Counted from the first letter of the stretch, positions 1-12,639 are shown. The stretch: 64,000 nucleotides of DNA from Antedon mediterranea (GCF_964355755.1 NC_092675.1:15449312-15513311), one strand, 5' to 3'. Notes: generated by a model not told the origin, from the letters alone. Program-made: numbers and translations.

Positions 1-418
1 TTTCTGTATCAGATTGTACCGTAGCTCTTTTCCCGTAGTGGTTATCGTTAGCATTACTATTTTTTGGGTTTTCAAAGTTAAAAACCGATTCCCAAACTTT
101 ATTAATGTATGCACCAGGTGAACCAGATGATGATACATTATGCGCTTCAACATTACATCTGTCCCTAGTATGCCCTGGTAAATGACACTTGAAACAGATT
201 ATATCAGCTTTGCATTGAAAAGCTAAATGCCCAGTCTTTGTACATTTGTTGCATTTCACTTCCTGACCGTCATGAAAAGCCCGTGCTCTAAAACCATTTA
301 TTATTATTTGTCTTGGTATAGGCAATTTTAGCTTTTCTACAACGACAGCTCTGTCACCGTTTAGCCAGCTGGTTAATTGGCCATTAACCCTTATTTTTAG
401 CCTTGTAACATCTCCTAT
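1..418 (-). pseudogene. Gag-like ORF1 fragment with two CCHC zinc knuckles
   Basis: An open minus-strand frame runs from just inside an in-frame TAG at 421-419 to the window edge. It contains two perfect C-x2-C-x4-H-x4-C knuckles in a row, CNKCTKTGHLAFQC and CFKCHLPGHTRDRC, preceded by a basic stretch and followed by Ser/Asn-rich sequence. Such tandem knuckles bind nucleic acid in ORF1/Gag proteins of retroelements. Since ORF1 normally precedes the RT, and here it follows it on the same strand, it must belong to a second copy joined at about 410-420. It may continue outside the window. Confidence 0.75.
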
Positions 419-2336
419 CTATATCTATTCTACTTAAAAAGCACCATACTGAACAACCATAGTTGATAGATGGGAGAACTATCGATCTCCACAGAGTATC
501 CCCATAATATACTCTGTTAAAGTTATCAAAGCTACTGATAATTGATTTAACGTACGCTAATAATCTTTGACCTTTTTTTATAACATTCTCAATTTGTATA
601 TGGTCATTTAATTTACGAGAAATATGTACACCGAGATATTTATATGATTCAGTTTCAGATATAAAGCCATTACCTAATTTCCATTGTCTTACTTTATCAA
701 CATGTTTACCAGTTATCAGTATATTTGACTTTTCAAAATTAAAGCATAATTTCCATTCCTTAGCAAAATTTCCTGCAAGGTCTAACATTCTTTTCATTTC
801 CAGTTCATTGTTAGCTAATAATACAATATCATCAGCCCAAAAAAGGCTACCCATTCATGTATCATTTACTCTAATACCTATATCCTTGGATCTTAACATT
901 TTGGTAAACTCATTTATGTAGATGCTAAATAAAACAGGTGATAAAACGCACCCTTGCTTTACTCCTTGATCAATATCAAAAATATCTGTATCAATTATAC
1001 CAGAGGAGACTTTACCTTTAACATTAGCATAAAGCTTATCAATCATCCTCCATACCTTTCCTCTTATTCCTGTATTCCAAATTGATTTCATTAAGCCGTC
1101 TCTCCATCATACACTATCAAATGCTTTTCGGAAGTCCAAGAAGGCCATGTATGTATGCTTACCCTGTTGTAAGCGACAAGTTGCTATACTCTTTAAAACA
1201 AAGATATGATCTTCGCATCTATACGAAGGTCGAAAGCCTCCCTGGACTTCCGAAAGAATAGCATTGTCTTCAAGATAGAGAGAGATATTTTTGGCAACTA
1301 TCCTATTAAAGATTTTGGATATACAAGAGGTTAACGATATCCCTCGATAATTATTGAGATCATTGCGATCCCCTTTTTTGTAAATAGGAACAATTACACT
1401 AATATTCCACTCGCTTGGTATTTGTTCTAGTTTTAAAATTTGTAAAAATAGGTCTAATATAGATCTGATTAATTTGTCGCCACCATTCTTAATTAATTCA
1501 TTTGTTATATTATCTAGACCTGGTGACTTATTATTCTTTGCCATTAGTATAGCCTCTTTTACAATATCATAATCTATCTTAACATCATACAAACAATTTT
1601 CGTCAACATCTTTATCATATGTACAATTTGTTTTTGTTTGATTTCTAATATTATTAACAAAACGACTTGTAAGGTAAGTACCGCAATCATTAAGATTCAT
1701 ATTGGCTTTGCCAAGATTTTCCCAGTAATCTTTTACAACCTCATTCATTTTCCCTTTTTCGACAATGTTTTCACCAGAGTCTCTTGATTTAATACATTGA
1801 ATATTTTTACTGTTATTTGTATTGCCTTTTAGCACTTTCCAAAAGTCTTTACAAGATTTACCACCTTTGTTTGCAATTTCAATAGATTTGCTAACACGTT
1901 TTTCTGTGATTTTCTGAGCAACAAGTTGCTTAACATGTTTCTGTGTCTCTTTATAATGTTCCCACAGTGTAACGCCATTATCATAATTCATATTATTATT
2001 TGTGTTATTATTATCAGTACAGTTCCTATTAGTAATTTTATTATTTTTAACCCATGTTCTGTGTTCTCGCGACGCAATTTTCCTTTTTTTGATGGCATCG
2101 TCTATCTCTTTGTCAAACCACGGTTTGTTTTTATTATTTACACGTCTAATTCCGATACCTTCAGTGGCTGCCTCGATAATTTTTTCCTTCCACAAATCCC
2201 ATGTAGTATCGATATTCTTTTCGTTACTAACATTCCAGTCATTAAATTTTTCTTCAACTTTTTGTTGATAAAAGGAATAATCTTGGTTATGTTTAATATC
2301 CCAAATTGGTTTATTGATTACTTGTCTGTTGATTAC
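384..2336 (-). pseudogene. Non-LTR retrotransposon (LINE) reverse transcriptase, two nonsense codons
   Basis: One reading frame runs for about 1.95 kb with only two stops, both TGA (about 1104 and 854). It starts in the endonuclease-RT linker (NKPIWDIK, then KPWFDKEID), followed by RT motifs: NNKSPGLDNI, WNISVIVPIYKKGD, NYRGISLTS, AFLDFRKAFDS (catalytic Asp), GVKQGCVLSPVLFSIYIN and FWADDIVLLA. The last holds the two catalytic Asp; Trp replaces the common Tyr/Phe. C-terminal thumb/connection sequence follows to about 410, where it is cut by the ORF1 fragment. The endonuclease is missing (5' truncated near 2340). A clade such as RTE-X or Ingi is possible but not assigned. Confidence 0.9.
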
Positions 2337-2510
2337 TTATGTTAAGATTATTTAGTGTTAACAGTACAAAGTATATTCTTGTGATATATATTCTTTTTCT
2401 TTACTCACCACCACCAGTCAGTTTAGTAACGGTCGAATGATCTCGAGAAACAATAGTCTAGCTGCTATTGTGGTCACGGCCACGCGGATCAATTGTGTTG
2501 CTATATTTAT

Positions 2511-2543
2511 ATCAGGGAAGAGTTAATTTAACTCTTCCCTGAT
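2511..2543. repeat. Perfect 16-bp inverted repeat hairpin
   Basis: ATCAGGGAAGAGTTAA and its exact reverse complement, separated by one base. A related CAGGGA-GTTGTA stem lies at 42395-42443 and a single-arm version near 11893, so it may be a short end sequence of an interspersed repeat. Confidence 0.7.
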
Positions 2544-4319
2544 TTATATCATAAACTACCTTTGCTTACAATAACAACGTGAAATCTTTTTTGCAAGTCA
2601 TTCATCGAAATGAAGCATTGTGGGCAATCCAATCTGAGAGATTATCGATATAATTTACACATTATGGTTAATTCTGACATAAGTGAGCACAATGGAACAA
2701 CTTCGGTACAAATCTCTACCTGATCTATCGCAGATATGTACCGTGAAATGTAAATTTTATAACTTTAGTCTATTACGATATTGTTCCACATTTCTATCTT
2801 AGGAAGATATAAAGAGTTTTTTAACAAATTTATAATTTATAATTACGCGGTCAAACTAATTCACGATGAGTTCATCATCATTCATCATTAAAATTTATCC
2901 AATAGAACAATATTGCAATGTCATAAAAAATAGATCATTTTTCATTCATTTTATCAGTACAAAGTATCATTAATTAGGTTCACTAGTATTTTAAATATTT
3001 TATCAAGGGTTTAATTTATTTTTAGCAATATATACAATAGTATTAATTTAAATGCATTTATTTATTTACTTATAAGAATCCTATATAACATGCAGAATGT
3101 CCATCACGAAAAACAAATAAAAATGGTCGCTCCATAAAAAAGAAAATATTTAACCCGTAAACATCAAAAAGTTATTTAAAACATTAAAAAAACAGTGCAT
3201 TTTATTGAGAGTTAAGCAGATCAACAATATAAGGTACAGCAGACCATTTATATTTGTCGGTTTTACATTTAGGCCGCTTCAAGATTTCAACCATTTTCGC
3301 TTGCGGCAAGGAGGGAGCATATCCCTGTGCAAAGACGATTTTAGATTATAAATTATAGATTGACTTATAAGGTGGGTTACTATTAGAAGGGGGGTTACTA
3401 TTAGAGTGTGGGTTACTATTAGAAAATATACGGTACCCTAAAAATAAACAAGGCAATGGCTGCAGTCGCCTTCTCAAATTTGAGTTAGTGTTTACCGACC
3501 GACCAACAGAGTCGTGTTTCCATCCGACTAAAAATGTCAAAACTAATTTTCAAAAGGTACATAGTAATTGAATGTATATGATATACTAAAGTTATATTTA
3601 GGCATATATTAGGATGAACTGTGTATAATTTAAGGTTTTATAAAATTATTTTGGGTGAATTCATTAATCCATTATTATCTTCAAGTTGTGATCTCTAATT
3701 TTCTTTAACTTTTAATATCCGAACTATATTTTATGTTACTGACTGTATATTATCTTATTTAAAAAATATATTCATTTTATAAGATTAATACATTAATAAT
3801 ATTTCAATAGATAAAATTATTAAATAGGCCTAATAACAGTTAATCAATCATTGTAAAAATGTGTACTTCTGAAGTTCTGCTAATTTTATTTTCCGATATT
3901 GTGAAAGAGCATATTATGGTTAATCAATTATTAACGATTTAGATATCAAGTGTGCTCAATTGTCAAATTATGACTACTGATTATATCCGATTATAAAATA
4001 GATTATTAATACTATAGTAATACAGACGCATGCAGCTACAATACGGTACGACTGCACTGCTCAGATGTTAAAAATAAGCACAGGGGTCGTGAAACACACG
4101 GTCAGTCTGTGGTTCTTTTTTGGCCAGCCTGTGGTCCAAGGGCGCTAGACTTTTGGCCAGCCTGTGATCCCGAGGGCGCTAGAAATTTTCGGCAGCACGC
4201 ACGAGCAGGTAAATGTTTTTCTCAAAAACTATAGAGGGCGCTCCCCAACGTTTATTAACACAGTTTTATTTCGCCCGGCGATCCCATTCAAAATTGGAGT
4301 ATCAGTTTATGGACTGATT
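2544..4319. other. No recognisable gene
   Basis: AT-rich, without an ORF resembling any family. Near 4095-4185 a short phrase (GGCCAGCCTGTG plus GGGCGCTAGA) is repeated twice. Confidence 0.6.
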
Positions 4320-4917
4320 ATTTTTCACGCTGCTGCTCTAGCCCGCTACACGTCCCATTAGGACTACTCAATCAGAAGCTAAATCAAGCAGCAGTTATAG
4401 TTCTAAGGACGACAGTTTTGCGAAAATGGAAACTCCACTATAATTTATTGATTCCAGCTGCTACAGTAGACCCAAAAAACGTCTGGGAAAAGAGTCTATT
4501 AGGACATGTCATGCTAAATACAAATCCCAAAGCATTTCTGGTATATTCACTGTCAGATATTCATTGAATTATTATCGAAACAGTTCATTAAAGTTTGTGT
4601 TTGTAATAGGATACTTCACACTTGAAATATCTAGGGTGATGAAGTGACCCCTAGGCTTGACCTTAGCAATAAAATTAACTAAATTGAGTATTCACTTCTG
4701 TAACAAAAAAATAATATTTATTCATATATAAAAAGAGAAAAGAAACCCAAAAACCATTTTCGGGCAGACAATTTAAGTATTTGTTGCTTTAAATTACATT
4801 TTTTCAGGTAAAATAAATATTATATGACAATAAAATGACACATTCAAAAACATTTGAAATAAAAAATATTTTTCAATAAGCGAGCAGCGTTTTTTGTAAG
4901 AAATATTTCTTGTTTTA
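4320..4917. repeat. Interspersed repeat R1, copy 1
   Basis: Same sequence as 55134-55736, same orientation, over its full length (about 600 bp with indels). The ends resemble an imperfect inverted pair, TTTTCACGCTGCTGCTCT on the left and AAGCGAGCAGCG on the right. No coding potential. Probably a non-autonomous DNA transposon; in the second copy it lies inside a Penelope-like element, which fits insertion. Confidence 0.7.
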
Positions 4918-5330
4918 AATAGCGATTAATATCAATGTTTTAAAAACAATTGTCAATCGTAATTTGCTTTTATAGGCCTATAAGAATGATTTTAATGCTA
5001 TATTAAAATCGGCTTGGTCATGAAATCATGAAAATATCCTCTATAAACATTTATTAGTAATTACTTCAGTTCAGTTTCATTAACATTTTGTTTTTGTATA
5101 TTAATTATCATTAAAAATGTAATATTTGAATCATCATCTTTGGTTATTAGTTTAGAGATGTATGCAGCCAGTTTGTAGTTTAAACGTAACAGCACGTATA
5201 ACCAAGCAATCATTTTGAAGTTAATCTAACGTGGTATGATATAGCAGCCAAGAACACAAACACATTTATTAATTCATTTTAAGCTTCATTTTCCTTCTTT
5301 GTAGTTTAAGTTAGCTTTCACTCTAGGGGT

Positions 5331-5600
5331 CTAGGACAAATAACCCCTGGACAACTACCACCCGGACAACTACCACCCGGACAATAACCCCCTGAACAAT
5401 CACTCTCCTAGGACAACTACCCCCCGGGCAACTACCCTCTTAGGACAACTACCCCTAGGACAATTACCCCCTAGGACAACTACCCCCTAGGACAACTACC
5501 CTCTAGGACAACTACCTCCTAGGACAACTACCCTCTAGGACAACTATCCCTAGGACAATTACCCCCTAGGAAAACTACCCTCTAGCTATACCCACTAGGA
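5331..5600. repeat. Minisatellite, GGACAACTACCCCCTA type
   Basis: About fifteen imperfect units of 16-21 bp. Shorter arrays of the same unit occur at 6360-6430, and in reverse orientation at 6815-6925 and 9855-9925. Confidence 0.85.
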
Positions 5601-6344
5601 ACAACTACAGCATACGATTGGTAACCAAATTAACAAGCTGCTTCTTTTGGTGCTAATTGTATTGTAAAATCAAATGGTGTGTAAAGAGGGGACTGCGAGG
5701 GGTTGTACCACACTATATATTTAACAATATTAGAGGTGAAATTATTAAAATATCGACGTATGTACCTAACATTTGTAGTATATTTTGTAATAACTGTAGC
5801 GATATTAATTTTTTTTAAAACTTCTAGGACAAACTATGAAAAACGATTTCCTCAATTGGCGCAGTTAGCTATGTTTTCAAAATAGGAAGACTAAGAAATG
5901 TATGAACTGTCAAACGGGGGAGAGAGAGATTGATTTTCAAATCGTCTAATGTAATCAATTGTTTTATAGTGTAGGTTTTTTTTAATCTAAAGTAAAATTA
6001 GGAGGTTCTGTTCTGTAGAAAACGAATTGGAATAACATGAATAAGTAGAAATGTTTAAGTCATAAACATATCATGGATATAATTATTCTCTAGGTTCTAA
6101 AAACGTTTATTGTCCTATTTTCTCAGGAGTGGAAAAAAATGTAAAAACAAATCAATTTAAGTTCTTCTATGAAGTAGTTACAGCCAAACCAATATTCCAT
6201 TATTACTGGACTTGTAGTAGTAAACGTATAATGTCATTAAACAGCATAACATAAGCTCTTACGGTAAAACATTTGTTTTGAAAACGAAAAGAAAGAACAA
6301 AATCGGGCCAATTTTATCGATAATAAGGGTCTGCTCCAGTCCCG

Positions 6345-6920
6345 GCCCACTATCTTACAAATTCCCTCTAGTCCAACTGCTATGCCCCTAGGACAACTAC
6401 CCCTCTAGAACAACAACACTCTCTGAACAACCACATCTTCACCTTAGATTATAATTACGATCTTGTAAAACTTACTGAACTTCAAAACATAGGGAGAGAG
6501 ATTGATCTTAACTTAAATGAAAGACTGTTTGATTCACTGGTGCAGCTACTGTAGGTAACTGTATGTTCCTAGATTTATATACGGCATCTTCATGCCACAC
6601 AAGAATAAAATAAGCCACCCTTTTATTTTTCAAGAATACGTTTTAATAATTTGATCAATTCTCGTTTAATGTAAAATAACTGCCGACGATACGCATATTA
6701 AAAACATCAAAAGCTTTCATATAAGCAATCACTCTCCCTATGTTTTAAAGTTCAGTAAGTTTTACAAGATCGTAATTATAACCCAAGGTGTAGGTGTCAT
6801 GATATAGGTGTGGTTGTTCAGAGGGTGTTGTTGTCCTAGGGGAATAGCAGTTGGACTAGAGGGTACTTGTCCTAAGAGGGTAGTTGTCCTAGAGGGTAGT
6901 TGTCCTAGGGGGTAGCTGTC
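6345..6920. repeat. Inner inverted repeat, about 150-bp arms
   Basis: 6350-6500 and 6725-6920 are near reverse complements, including the ACAAGATCGTAATTATAA core and the minisatellite units outside it. The spacer is about 230 bp and AT-rich. It forms a second, smaller foldback within the left half of the larger element. Confidence 0.75.
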
Positions 6921-6925
6921 CTAGT

Positions 6926-7480
6926 AGTAGAGCAGTTAATGACATGAGCTGTGCACTTTATTACCAAAGCATGAAACTTTCCACAAAGTGTGTTTGATGT
7001 ATATAGATTCAAAATATCGGTGGGGGGGGGGGGGGGTGCCAAGTGTCCAACATCCGGTATGGCGGCCATCTTGATTTCAAAATGGCCACCATAAAATCAA
7101 AAAATGTTCATATCTTGGCAACTATACAAATTAAAGACTTAATTCTGGTCTCAAATTGGTCACAAACTATATATTTCTATTTGCTCTAATGAAAAGTTTT
7201 GTCCAAAAATGACCGGAAATGACGTTTCTTACAGTTTGACCTTTGACCTCGTATTTGTATATCTCTGTAACTACTGGTCATTTTCAATCGATTTTGGTGT
7301 CATTTTGTTCAGAATAAATACATTTATATTTGTAGTAATGGAACATTTTCACATAAAATGACCTTTGACATTTATTTATTGATTTTTAATTATGTGAATA
7401 TACTGTATGGGGTTTTTGTTGGTCTTAAATGCACCTAATTTTGAACTTTTACCTGATAGGCGTAATTAATTATATTAAAT
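6926..7480. repeat. Left long inverted arm of foldback element
   Basis: Pairs with 9290-9857. Both arms begin with TAGTAGAGCAGTTAA-like sequence, then share the GTGCACTTTATTACCAAAGC block, the homopolymer run and the GGCCATCTTGATTTCAAAAT block. Confidence 0.8.
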
Positions 7481-7867
7481 GATTAATGGACTTAAATTGT
7501 ATATAGTACATAAAATTGGTAAACATTGTGCTTGGTGGTACCATTAGTTCAACGATGTTGGCACCTTCTGATTCGCTAAAAGTTTTAATAGTTTGACAGA
7601 GGAAATAACATACATGAATGGAATACCGTAAAACCTCAAAAAGGTGATAGTATGAGCTTCTTTTCGAGATAGACTGTATTTGAATTTCAAATAATTAGTA
7701 TGATGATCGTGTTTATATCAATATATTATTAATGACCTTACAAAGAACCCTTTATATTTCAACAATTAAGCCTCAGTTATTCTACAATTTATGGTTTTCC
7801 AAGTGGTAGGCCTATTTTGATTGCATCTTCTTTTTGTATGCTTCCTGGGTTAATATGGTCCTAACCC

Positions 7868-8630
7868 TCCTTCTTTGTCTGTAGATTGTCTTACACCCCT
7901 TTCTTTGTATGTGGATGGTCCTATACCCCCTTTTTTGTCTGTCGATGGTCCTAGACCCCCTTCTTTGTCTGTTGGTGGTCTTATAATCTCTTTGTGTGTG
8001 GATGGTCTTGCACCCCTTCTTTGTCTGTGGGTGGTCTTACATCCCTTTCTTTGTTTGTAGATGGTCCGACACCCTTCTTTGTCTGTGGATGGTCCTACAC
8101 CCCCTTCTTTGTCTGTGGATGGTCTTATACCCTCTTCTTTATCTGTAAGTGGTCCTATACCACTTTCTTTGTCAGTGGATGGTCTTACACCCCCTTCTTT
8201 GTCTGTGGATGGTATTATACCCCCTTCTTTGTCTGTGGATGGTCTTATACCCCCTTCTTTGTTTGTGGATGGTCTTACCTCTCCTTCTTTGTCTGTGGAT
8301 GGTCCTACACCCCCTTCTTAGTCTGTGAATGGTCCTACACCCCTTCTTTGTCTGTGGATGGTCTTATACCCCCTTCTTTGTCTGTGGATGGTCTTATACC
8401 CCCTTCTTTGTTTGTGGATGGTCTTACCTCTCCTTCTTTGTCTGTGGATGGTCCTACACCCCCTTCTTTGTCTGTGAATGGTCCTACACCCCTTCTTTGT
8501 CCGTGGATGGTCTTATACCCCCTTCTTTGTCTGTGGACGATCCTACACCCCCTTCTTTGTCTGTGGATGGTCCTATACCCCTTTCTTTGTCTGTGGATGG
8601 TCTTACACCCCCTTCTTTGTCTGGACCCAC
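7868..8630. repeat. 30-bp minisatellite, about 25 units
   Basis: Unit TTCTTTGTCTGTGGATGGTC plus CTACACCCCC, highly regular. Because 30 is a multiple of three, several frames stay open and encode decapeptide repeats such as PPSLSVDGLI; I read these as by-products, not genes, as no frame shows selection against stops between arrays. Confidence 0.92.
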
Positions 8631-9289
8631 TACTTTGATTGATTAAATCAGACATTGTTTCTTGTATGATTAGGAGACCAAGACCTTCAAAGTGAAAGTC
8701 CACAGGTGGATGCCTAAAAAGGTCTTGTACAGAACAGTATATTGTAGGTCCATGTCACTAATTTGAGGATTACTTGAATAATTATATTGAGATGTCTTTT
8801 ACGAATTGATTTGGTTCGGATTTTGCTAAAAAATCTATGACTAGAGAAAATGATTCAGATGAAAGGTTTACAGCAATACCATAAAAATGGAGTACATTTT
8901 TTTTGATGCAACGAAAATGAACAAGAATTATCTGAGTTTTTGACTAATGAAAGTAGGTCTACTGCACAAATGCAGGATAAGTTTGTAGTAAGTACTTCGA
9001 AAGACGATGTTCTTTTCTCTTAACTCACCAAAATGAGAACTTTCCGAACTTATCTCATATTTAACATCAAAGAGGCCAAACATTTTTCCAAATGGCATCT
9101 AACAATTCAATTCAACATATGGTATAATACATAAAAAAAGAAGAAAATATGAAGGAGAGAGGACAAAAACTGTTATCTAACGATTGACACATCACACTAA
9201 CAAGTCGGCATAGATGAGCTCAGTGATCTGTCATACTTTATGCCTATCCTATCACATCAAAATTCAAAAATTCATAATAATAATTACTG

Positions 9290-9857
9290 GTCATTTTTGC
9301 GTTAAGTGTCATTTATTTCGGTATAAAAATTAGGTGCATTTATACCAATGTAAACCACATACAGTATGTTCACATAATTATATATGTTAAAGGTTATAAA
9401 TTGTACTTCCAGTCATTTTATGTGAAAATGCTTCATTACTACAAATATAAATGTCTCTATTCTGAACAAAATGACACCAAAATCGATTGAAAATGATCAG
9501 TAGTTACTGAGATATACAGATAAGAGGTCAAAGGTCAAACTGGAAGAAACGTCATTTCCGGTCATTTTTGGACGAAACTTTTCATTAGAGCAAATAGAAA
9601 TATGTGGTTTGTGAACAATTTAACACCAGAATCAAGTCTCCATTGTTTATAGTTGCCAAGATATGAACACTTTTTGTTTTTACGGTGGCCATTTTGAAAT
9701 CAAGATGGCCGCCATACCGGACGTTGGACACTTGGCACCCCCCCCCCCCCCGATATTTTGAATCTATATACATCAAAAAAACTTTGTGGAAAGTTTCATG
9801 CTTTGGTAATAAAGTGCACAACTTGGCTATTTTTATGGCGTTAACTGCTCTACTATA
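9290..9857. repeat. Right long inverted arm of foldback element
   Basis: Reverse complement of 6926-7480 with moderate divergence. Immediately to its right is the reversed minisatellite and then a LINE remnant. Confidence 0.8.
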
Positions 9858-9935
9858 GGGGGTAGTTGTTCGGGTGGGAGTTGTCCGGGTGGTAATTGTC
9901 CAGGGGGTAGTTGTCCGGATACGCACTCTAGAAGA

Positions 9936-10125
9936 ATGAACAATCAATTACTAAGAATATATTATATAAAAGACAATTTCCACATCAATCAAGTTATCAA
10001 AAAGGTTAATAGGAGCATACATGCGTACATTAAATCTATTATAGATAGGCTCAACAAGTTTTATCTTGTTGTATATGGAGATATCCTTTGGAGATGTATC
10101 GGCCTTCCGACTGTTAAATTCGCGC
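9936..10125 (+). pseudogene. Small LINE RT C-terminal remnant
   Basis: About 60 codons resembling the C-terminal part of the RT at 384-854: NQVIKKVNRSIHAYIKSII against the other's ENVIKKGQRLLAYVKSII, and VVYGDILWRCIGLPTVKF against VYYGDTLWRSIVLPSINY. Same family, opposite strand. Both ends are lost. Confidence 0.75.
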
Positions 10126-10202
10126 GCTGTCACGACCTTTTTCACTTTTAAGCTCCCCCTTCTAATTTGCATGTTAAAACGTTCTGTCTCACGATTGAGT
10201 AG

Positions 10203-10590
10203 GCTCGCTCAGCACAAAACATGAATTTTGTCGACACAAAATGAATTTTGTCGACACAAAATGAATGTTGTCGACACAAAATGAATTTTGTCTATACAAA
10301 ATTAATTTTGTCGACACAAAATAAATGTTGTCGACACAAAATAAATGTTGTCGACAAAAAATGAATTTTGTTTATACAAAATGAATTTTGTCGACACAAA
10401 ATACATTTTGTCGACACAAAATAAATTTTGTCGACACAAAATGAATTTTGTCGACACAAAATTGACTTAATTTTGTTGACACAGAATGAATTCTGTCGAC
10501 ACAGAATGGATTTTGTCTAAATATAATTAATTCTATCGACATAAAATTCAATTATGTGTCACATAGGCCTAATTGTATTTTGTCGACAAA
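10203..10590. repeat. 20-bp minisatellite, about 18 units
   Basis: Unit CGACACAAAATGAATTTTGT, with the second half degenerating toward 10590. The unit contains a small palindrome (CAAAAT..ATTTTG), so every unit can form a hairpin. Confidence 0.92.
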
Positions 10591-12200
10591 ATGAGTAATG
10601 ATTATCTTGACTATCCAAACACTAGCCGGTGCACCAGAAGGGCATATTCTTACATTGCTATCATTAAAATGATTCTAAAAGAGATGATTAACTCTGACTT
10701 TTGTTGTAGAGCGCACATGTTTCACAACTTCCAGACACTATTCTGTGAAGATTTTGATCATTTTGTGTCTAGTTCTGTAAAAAGGTTTTATTATCTATAC
10801 GTGGCCACCAAGATTTGACCACCAGGATTGATTTCTTATTAATCATTTAAAGTGAACACAATCATTCCAAGCATTGCTTTTTTTAAATATTAGTTGACAT
10901 TGACTTGGTTCTATTAGTATCTGACCCTTGCCACTGCCAATAATGATTGTTGATGTCCCATTCATTTTATCCTAATAGTCTATTGTTTTCCAATACTATG
11001 TAATGTTTTGTTATGAATAAGACGCATAAAGAAGAGAATCAGATGAGTTCTGGCTTCATACTGCTAACTTTGAACAGTTATATGCAACCTTGGGAAAGAT
11101 GGACCTATTATAAACAGGTTTCCTTTCTCTTCAGAAAAAACAAAGTGTACTACACTATGCACAGGAAAACTATCTGTGGCTACCAACCATATCGAGACTC
11201 ATATACATTATCAATATTGGGGTCTGTCTGTGTAGTGAGTTGTGGATTCCAGTTTTTATTAGCCAATAAAAGTAAAGATCTAAAGCTTTTTTGACCAAGA
11301 TTATAGATCTGAGTAAATGTGTCGTCAACTAGAGAAACAGGCAATATTCTCCTAATATTTTCAAAAGGTAAATAAATCCTGATGGTGATGATCTTATGAA
11401 AGGTAATCATTGAAACATTTGAAAAATACAGCATTTGCAGAACTTGACAATGAAAAGACAAACACATCCAAGATCTAGAAAGAGATGGGGATTCGTGAAT
11501 GGCCAGAGTCCTAGAAATTGTGATTTGAAATGGTGAAGTTAACCTACTTTTGCATGCATTGTCGAAATAAAATGTGGGGGATGGGGTGCATGGACTGGGC
11601 AACCTGGATCTGCCTATGCCCTATTCAGTGAATGATTCTGATGAATAGTAGTTTATTGCCCAGAAACAAATACTGTAGCCCTAATAAATTCAACTATGTG
11701 ATCGCAAGTCATTGAAGGTCAGCGTAACATTTTAACATCATAAGATTTTTACAGTCATAATATTAATTTCATTATTTATTTTACAGTATTATAATACATT
11801 TATAGAAAAAATGTTAAAATACCAAAACTTCACTGATCAAATAACGTAATTACATTTACGAACATCGATCTTATAGTTTGACCATTAAATTACAACTCTT
11901 CCCTGGTTTGACTAACTTTGCATTATTTAGTATATCACTTGTTAAAATGTGAACCTTTGATCTATGTCAACTGGTGTAGTGATGAATGTGCTTCTTTGAT
12001 TGTGTATGATTGATTGATGTTTTAAATAAATAATAAAAGAAAAAATTGTTAGTTTTTATTTAGTTTTATAGGCAACTTTTGTGATTGGTCAATATTGACA
12101 TTTGACCTTTAATTGAAGTATTTGTTTTATAAGGTGACTAAATAGATACCTATAACCATACAAATGTATTAAAAGACCAAATTCAAACAATTTAGTAGCA
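10591..12200. other. No recognisable gene
   Basis: AT-rich with a few short open frames that resemble nothing and have no supporting splice or motif signals. Confidence 0.55.
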
Positions 12201-12289
12201 TTAATATATAGATACACATATATATATATAAACACATCAGGATATTATATTTCAGTATATCACCAAGCGGTTTAGAATTAATGTTCATT

Positions 12290-12357
12290 GACCGAGACTT
12301 GAACTCGGACCGCCTGCTTGATATGCAGATGTCCTAACCATTAGACCACTGGGGCTT
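12290..12357 (-). repeat. tRNA-derived SINE head
   Basis: Minus strand shows an A-box (TGGTCTAATGGTTAGG), an anticodon-like stem TCTGC/GCAGG with a 7-base loop, and a B-box arm CCGAG-TTCAAGT-CTCGG. The acceptor ends do not pair, so it is not a functional tRNA gene. The body continues to about 12205, and an inverted copy of that body is at 12545-12590. Confidence 0.7.
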
Positions 12358-12636
12358 TCATGGTATTGTTCAAACTCGAATGGATAGCGACTCTTTAACA
12401 TTCTCGGCGTGGTACGGTGAAACAGCACTAGTCCTCAGTTGTACGCACGCGCACCAGAGATCAAAATGATACGCCCTTATCTTTCAGTATTTTTATTCCA
12501 TGGCGGGATCTCCGAAGAGATACATTTATATATATAAACACATTAGGCAATGAACATTAATTCGAAACCGCCCGGGGATATAATGAAATTTAATTAATTA
12601 ATTTAAAACGATAAAGATGACAATCTGTGAGAATGA

Positions 12637-12639
<3 letters not shown>

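Larger units (their letters stand above)
5331..9925. mobile_element. Foldback-like element with minisatellite inverted ends
   Basis: Two nested symmetries. The outer ends carry the GGACAACTACC array in opposite orientations (5331-5600 and 9855-9925). Inside are long inverted arms, 6926-7480 against 9290-9857, about 550 bp, including a poly-G run on the left and the matching poly-C run on the right. The loop holds a 30-bp minisatellite. No transposase frame is visible, so it is non-autonomous if mobile. Foldback elements of flies are known to have tandem repeats in their inverted ends, but no homology to them is claimed. Confidence 0.65.

Noticed and set aside
7875-8703. Overlapping long ORFs on both strands
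   Set aside because: By-products of the 30-bp minisatellite.
11013-11602. Opposed ORFs on both strands as a possible gene
   Set aside because: No motifs, no homology I recognise, low complexity in one; likely chance.
12290-12357. Functional tRNA gene
   Set aside because: Good anticodon and T arms, but the acceptor ends do not pair; called a SINE head instead.
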